From positions 32,570,208 through 32,634,207 of the forward strand of contig CM068314.1 in NCBI GenBank assembly GCA_034766995.1: 64,000 nucleotides of DNA, written 5' to 3'. This stretch comes from Acanthacorydalis orientalis. Lineage: Eukaryota > Arthropoda > Insecta > Megaloptera > Corydalidae. The position numbers and the translations under genes are program-made. The notes under the pieces were generated by a model. The model saw only the letters and a program-made list of their open reading frames with translations, searched no databases and was not told the DNA's origin. Below are positions 1 to 64,000 of this stretch, in pieces (positions within the stretch are counted from its first letter, which is position 1; each line of letters starts with the position of its first letter).

Positions 1-1234
1 AGCCACTTAAAAACGACAATTCAAAAAGTAAGTTTTCGAAGTAAGTAAATATTTTTCATTTACACAATGTTCAATGAAAATTCCAAGTACACACAAATAT
101 AACTTTTGAAATATTCCGATTTTCATGTCTGTTCTACTAAAAATAGCACCGCATTATTATCAAACTCTCGTTTTATTTATTTATATTTTGTTTGTAATTT
201 CATTCGTTCATATCGGACGTTTTCGTTATTCGTTTCTATTTTTAATTCACTGTAAATTTATCGTTAATAAAATTTAACGTACGTTATAAATATACATATT
301 TCACAACTTACAACTTATTTATAATTATGCAATATAATTATAGTATTTTTTTAATAAAACTCTCAAAATAATGTACACATAACTGATATCTTCAAGTATG
401 ATATTAAACATGTATATTATCAATTTGGTTTCATTTACTATTTTATACAACAAGCAGTTTAAAACAAAATTATGTAATGAAATAGTCTCAGTATAAGAAT
501 CAAACAGAAATATGGAAAACTTCTTCACTGTAATACAATTCTATGAAGGAATTTACGTATTTCTTTATATTTTTCTTTTTTTATACTTTAAATAACGATG
601 TTATATTCGAGCAGATCAATAACTTTTTTAACAAATATTTATATAGAAAAACCCAAAACTAAAACAGCACGTACACATTGAATAAAAAATACTTCCACGT
701 TTACTTGTTCAAAAAAATATCTTCTTTACAAATGTAATATAATAAATTAAAAATTATAAAATATATGTCTACAACAATCACAAAAGGTCATATGTTTTTC
801 TTCTACAAAAATGCATTTACTTTTTAGAGCCAAACAGTCTACAATAAAAATAATAATAAAAACTGAAGAAACATCTTATGTCTTACAAAAAACATTTGTT
901 AGATTACTTACAATAATAAATTGAAATAAATTAAATTAGTAAAAATAGGATATTTTTTGTCTAAATGTAACGAAGTTAGAATTCCCTTATTAAATATTTG
1001 TCACTACCAAACATCATTATTCTGTATAAACAATGTTTATGAACACAATTCACTTCTCTATCAATCACATGGAGTTAGAGAAATACAATTTATATCATGT
1101 TCTTTATGAAATTAATTGACACCGATTAAGTAGCGATAATAAATAAACATCGATAAAGGGAATATCTAAACTAAAATAATAATTATTTATCAAGAGGATG
1201 AAGTACTACTTGCTAATGCTTTATTTAGTATATA
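1..1234 (-). other. 3' flank / probable 3' UTR of the distal Mbs isoform
   Basis: No ORF here resembles a protein. An AATAAA hexamer on the minus strand lies at 1220-1225, only 10 bases after the distal stop, and several more occur further left, so the polyadenylation site cannot be fixed. The rest is AT-rich sequence in which I see nothing else. Confidence 0.5.
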
Positions 1235-60905
<59,671 letters not shown>

Positions 60906-61548
60906 TTTACTTATCGGGTTTGGTTACAACACAGACACCACACTCGCATACACCGTCATTGACTCCATACGAACGAAAATGACACCCTCGAACGATAATC
61001 CAACAGTACACAGTTATGGGAGCGGTTTGTAAATCACTCACACACACACACTACACACCCCGTCAGTAATACTTTTGTCTAACTTTCTTTGCTCTATCTC
61101 ACTGAAATGGCCGCTATGCAGCTGTTAAAGCGAATGTTTGCGAACAACTGCTGATACTTCACTTTTCTGTAACAACTAGGCGGGGTTTTTAAATATCTTT
61201 TATCTCTTTTTGTACGCGAATCGATGCGTTTATACCTACATTTATTATTAGAAAAATATTCATCTCTATATAAAAACAACAATAACGGAATAATGTAAAC
61301 ATTTCTAATAACAATTCAAGCTATTTTCTCTCATATACATATTTGCTTGAACTGTACTGTAAGATTAATATTGGACGACCTCTAACAATCTACATATTTT
61401 TATAAGCTATTTGTAAGGCATTTTCTGGACTTACTCGTCGGAAGTGCTCGATAAGAGTAAAACGAAATTATTTCGTTACAATAATATACGTCAACATTAT
61501 ATATTGTTTAGTATTTTACTGTGAATTGTTCGTGATTGCATAGTAGTG
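60906..61548. promoter_or_regulatory. Shared divergent promoter region of Mbs and Reg-2
   Basis: The two start codons are 643 bases apart and face away from each other. The DNA next to Mbs exon 1 is clearly less AT-rich and has CG dinucleotides, as expected of a broad promoter. No TATA box is evident in a sensible position for either gene. Confidence 0.6.
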
Positions 61549-62301
61549 ATGAATATTGGACGTCTCAGACTCATCACATTTGACGTGACAGACACTTTAT
61601 TACAATTTCGGTATAATCCAGGAAAACAGTATGGTGAAATAGGCGCTATCTATGGAGTAGTTTGTGACAATAAAGCATTAGCGGAAAACTTCAAAGTTCA
61701 CTGGATCAAAATGAATAAAGATCATCCAAATTTTGGATTACATTCAGGATTAGGCTGGGAGAAATGGTGGCGAAGTTTAGTTCATTCTACATTTTATGAT
61801 TCAAATCAAAAATTATATGATTACAAGAAGATGGATGCAATTGCTACACATTTAATTGAATCCTATAAAACATCTGCTTGTTGGCAATTAAGTTATGGTG
61901 CTGAAGATTTATTAAATTATTTAAAACACACTGATGTAAATATGGGGATTATTTCTAATTTTGATCAAAGACTGTCAGTTTTATTAAAAAATATGAAGAT
62001 CGATGAGTATTTTAAATTTATTTTATGCTCATTCGATGCTGCAAGTGAAAAGCCAAATAAAATAATATTTGAAAAAGCTCTAAAAATGTCTTCTCTAAAT
62101 ATTCATCCAGAAGAGGCTTTGCATATAGGAAATAAAATTGAAATAGATTATTATGGTGCAAAAAATGCTGGATGGAATAGTGTATTAATATATGACAAAA
62201 ATCAGATCTCTTTAATAAAAAAATATCCTGATTTTAATCCTAGTCATTTATTTAGAAATTTATATGAATTTCTTTTACATTTAAAAAAAATGTCTTCATA
62301 A
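61549..62301 (+). CDS. Reg-2: HAD-like hydrolase, Reg-2/HDHD3 family
   Basis: A complete single-exon ORF of 250 aa, the usual length for this family. The start is the ATG at 61549, a GTG lying directly before it. RLRLITFDVTDTLLQFR is the family's N terminus and closely matches Drosophila Reg-2. Haloacid dehalogenase landmarks: motif I with nucleophile D12, motif II S136 in ISNFD, motif III K168 in SEKPNK, and motif IV HIGNKIEID (194-200). Two catalytic positions differ from the textbook pattern: Asp+2 of motif I is Thr14 (Lys in human HDHD3), and the first Asp of motif IV is Asn195. The C1-type cap lies between motifs I and II (WWRSLV, CWQLSYGAEDLL). The substrate is unknown, and phosphatase activity is doubtful. 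It is transcribed divergently from Mbs. Identity is sure; function is not. Confidence 0.96.
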   Translation: MNIGRLRLITFDVTDTLLQFRYNPGKQYGEIGAIYGVVCDNKALAENFKVHWIKMNKDHPNFGLHSGLGWEKWWRSLVHSTFYDSNQKLYDYKKMDAIATHLIESYKTSACWQLSYGAEDLLNYLKHTDVNMGIISNFDQRLSVLLKNMKIDEYFKFILCSFDAASEKPNKIIFEKALKMSSLNIHPEEALHIGNKIEIDYYGAKNAGWNSVLIYDKNQISLIKKYPDFNPSHLFRNLYEFLLHLKKMSS

Positions 62302-62473
62302 TTATTCTAAAACACTGATCATTCATTTGAATTATTTATATTATTTCTTTACTTTTTAAATAGTATTTTTTCAAAGAAATAATCTGCAGTATAAATATGT
62401 AAAAAATGAATTGTCACTTTAAAAAAAAAACATATATATTCTTATATATCACAGATAAGTAACTATAAACACA

Positions 62474-62477
<4 letters not shown>

Positions 62478-62567
<90 letters not shown>
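62478..62567. repeat. (TA)n microsatellite
   Basis: Pure TA tract of about 90 bases, probably within the Reg-2 3' UTR or just beyond it. Confidence 0.95.
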
Positions 62568-62570
<3 letters not shown>

Positions 62571-62576
62571 AGCACA

Positions 62577-62582
62577 AATAAA
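62577..62582 (+). terminator. Candidate poly(A) signal of Reg-2
   Basis: AATAAA is followed within about 30 bases by a T/GT-rich stretch (TGTATTTTTTTATTGTTTG), the layout of a cleavage site. It lies 276 bases after the stop, so the 3' UTR would include the TA tract. Earlier sites cannot be excluded. Confidence 0.35.
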
Positions 62583-63019
62583 TACACTTGCTTTTAATGT
62601 ATTTTTTTATTGTTTGTTAAGATACAAATATGTTTAAACATTGACCATAATCAAATTTGTATGAAAAAAATGACAAGCTAATTTACATGTTTTTTGTGTG
62701 TGTATACATCTATATATTCAGTTTTTTAGAAAAAAAAATGTATTAAAAACTACTTAATCACAAAAATTGTAATTTTAATTAGGAACAATATATATCTATT
62801 ACATTGTTGTATTATTATAAATAATAACACATAAATGCAATTACTATAAAATAATGAATAAATTATTCACAAGCCTACATTTCAGTCAAAATGTATTTTA
62901 AATTTCTAAATAATAAAATTCAATACCAATTCATATTCTACTTAGGTTAACAGTCAAAATATAAAACCATAAATGATAAACTCATCCATTTTAATGATAT
63001 GTTATTAAATATGTATTGG

Positions 63020-63024
<5 letters not shown>

Positions 63025-63099
<75 letters not shown>
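63025..63099. repeat. (TA)n microsatellite
   Basis: Pure TA tract. Confidence 0.95.
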
Positions 63100-63102
<3 letters not shown>

Positions 63103-64000
63103 TTTCATATAAAGACTATTGAATAATATTTGATTAATATTATTTATTATCTGAAACATATATAAAGTACAGTTTTATATTTCCACTAATAAAATAATAA
63201 AAATATAGAACTTAAATATATTTAAATAACTTACTACTTAAAAATATAATAGAAACAAAAATAAATTACTATTTTCACAAATGAATTTGCACTCTCTAAA
63301 CCATAAAAAATGTTCTGATCAAAACATTCAATGATTACTATTGATTATTTTTAATAATAGCTTATGTACATTTTAATGGCAATGTCATTATCCGCAAAGT
63401 GTTAAGGTACAGCACTATTACTTGAACTAAATCACAATATTAAAAATTAAGACTATATTCACTCTTAAACACAGTTTTTATATAGAACTTTATGATTTCT
63501 TAGTATAAATAATAAATTACATGATAAACTTTAAATAAAAGATTATTTTTCATGGTTTTGAAAATTAACAAAACATGCATAGATGTATTTAAATAATTCT
63601 ACCATTGATGAAAGCATAAAAGTATGTTATTCCAAGAAAATAATAGATAGTAGAAAAATCTAAAATTCACATTTGATATATAATTATAAAAAGTTATTTA
63701 TAATTAAGCGAACATGACACTTTAAAACATAAAAAAGTAATAGAAAAGTTAAATATACCTTCAGTTATTAAGTATGAATTAAAGAAATAATTCTGATTAT
63801 ATATATATCTTAAAAACTTCTCAATTTTAAAATATATGCTTGTAGAAATATAATTAGAAAGAGCATTTGTATTACACTACGAAATGCCTAAAACATAAAT
63901 TTAAAAACAACGTCTCTACTATTTTATAATTTTGAAAACAAAATAATTTTAGAAAAATCATCTATTTTCGAAATGTAATCTTGATATAAAAATGAACTTA

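Larger units (their letters stand above)
62302..64000. other. Intergenic DNA downstream of Reg-2
   Basis: AT-rich with two long TA tracts (62478-62567 and 63025-63099). I see no coding exon or RNA gene up to the window edge. Confidence 0.6.

Overview
This is a very AT-rich stretch of nuclear DNA from an insect. Split, spliced exons, Tc1/mariner and RTE-type transposon relics and dozens of long (TA)n microsatellites all point to an animal genome. The protein sequences, including a Reg-2-type hydrolase next to a Drosophila-like Mbs, point to an insect. The composition and mariner types would suit Hymenoptera, but that is a guess.

One gene fills almost the whole window. It lies on the minus strand from 60905 down to 1235 and is the complete coding region of the myosin phosphatase targeting subunit (MYPT/PPP1R12, Drosophila Mbs). 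I rebuilt it exon by exon from splice sites and reading phase. It has 18 constitutive coding exons, then a choice of two terminal exons (6346-6444 or 1235-1321). The predicted proteins are 1102 or 1098 residues. The RVxF-type PP1 motif, the ankyrin repeats, both ROCK-type inhibitory threonine sites (T764 and T939 in this model) and the C-terminal coiled coil are all present. A further probable cassette exon lies at 27368-27472.

Region by region. 1-1234: 3' flank or 3' UTR of Mbs. 1235-9131: C-terminal coiled-coil exons, with a decayed transposon near 4.4-5.6 kb and a huge (TA)n block near 6.8-7.2 kb. 9132-24446: a 15 kb intron with an intronless 283-aa Ser/Asn/Tyr-rich ORF on the same strand (13917-14768), a Helitron-like repeat, a foldback element, a dead DD41D mariner and a short TIR element. 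24447-40995: the densely packed middle exons, with one truncated mariner 40-50 bp from an exon. 40996-60656: a 20 kb first intron full of mariner, Tigger-like, MITE and RTE fragments, some nested. 60657-61548: first Mbs coding exon and a shared divergent promoter region. 61549-62301: a single-exon HAD-like hydrolase (Reg-2/HDHD3 family) on the plus strand. 62302-64000: intergenic DNA with more (TA)n.

Mbs would hold PP1 on myosin II and is itself inhibited by Rho kinase. The paired terminal exons would change its leucine-zipper end. Reg-2 is only a divergent neighbour, with no evident functional link.
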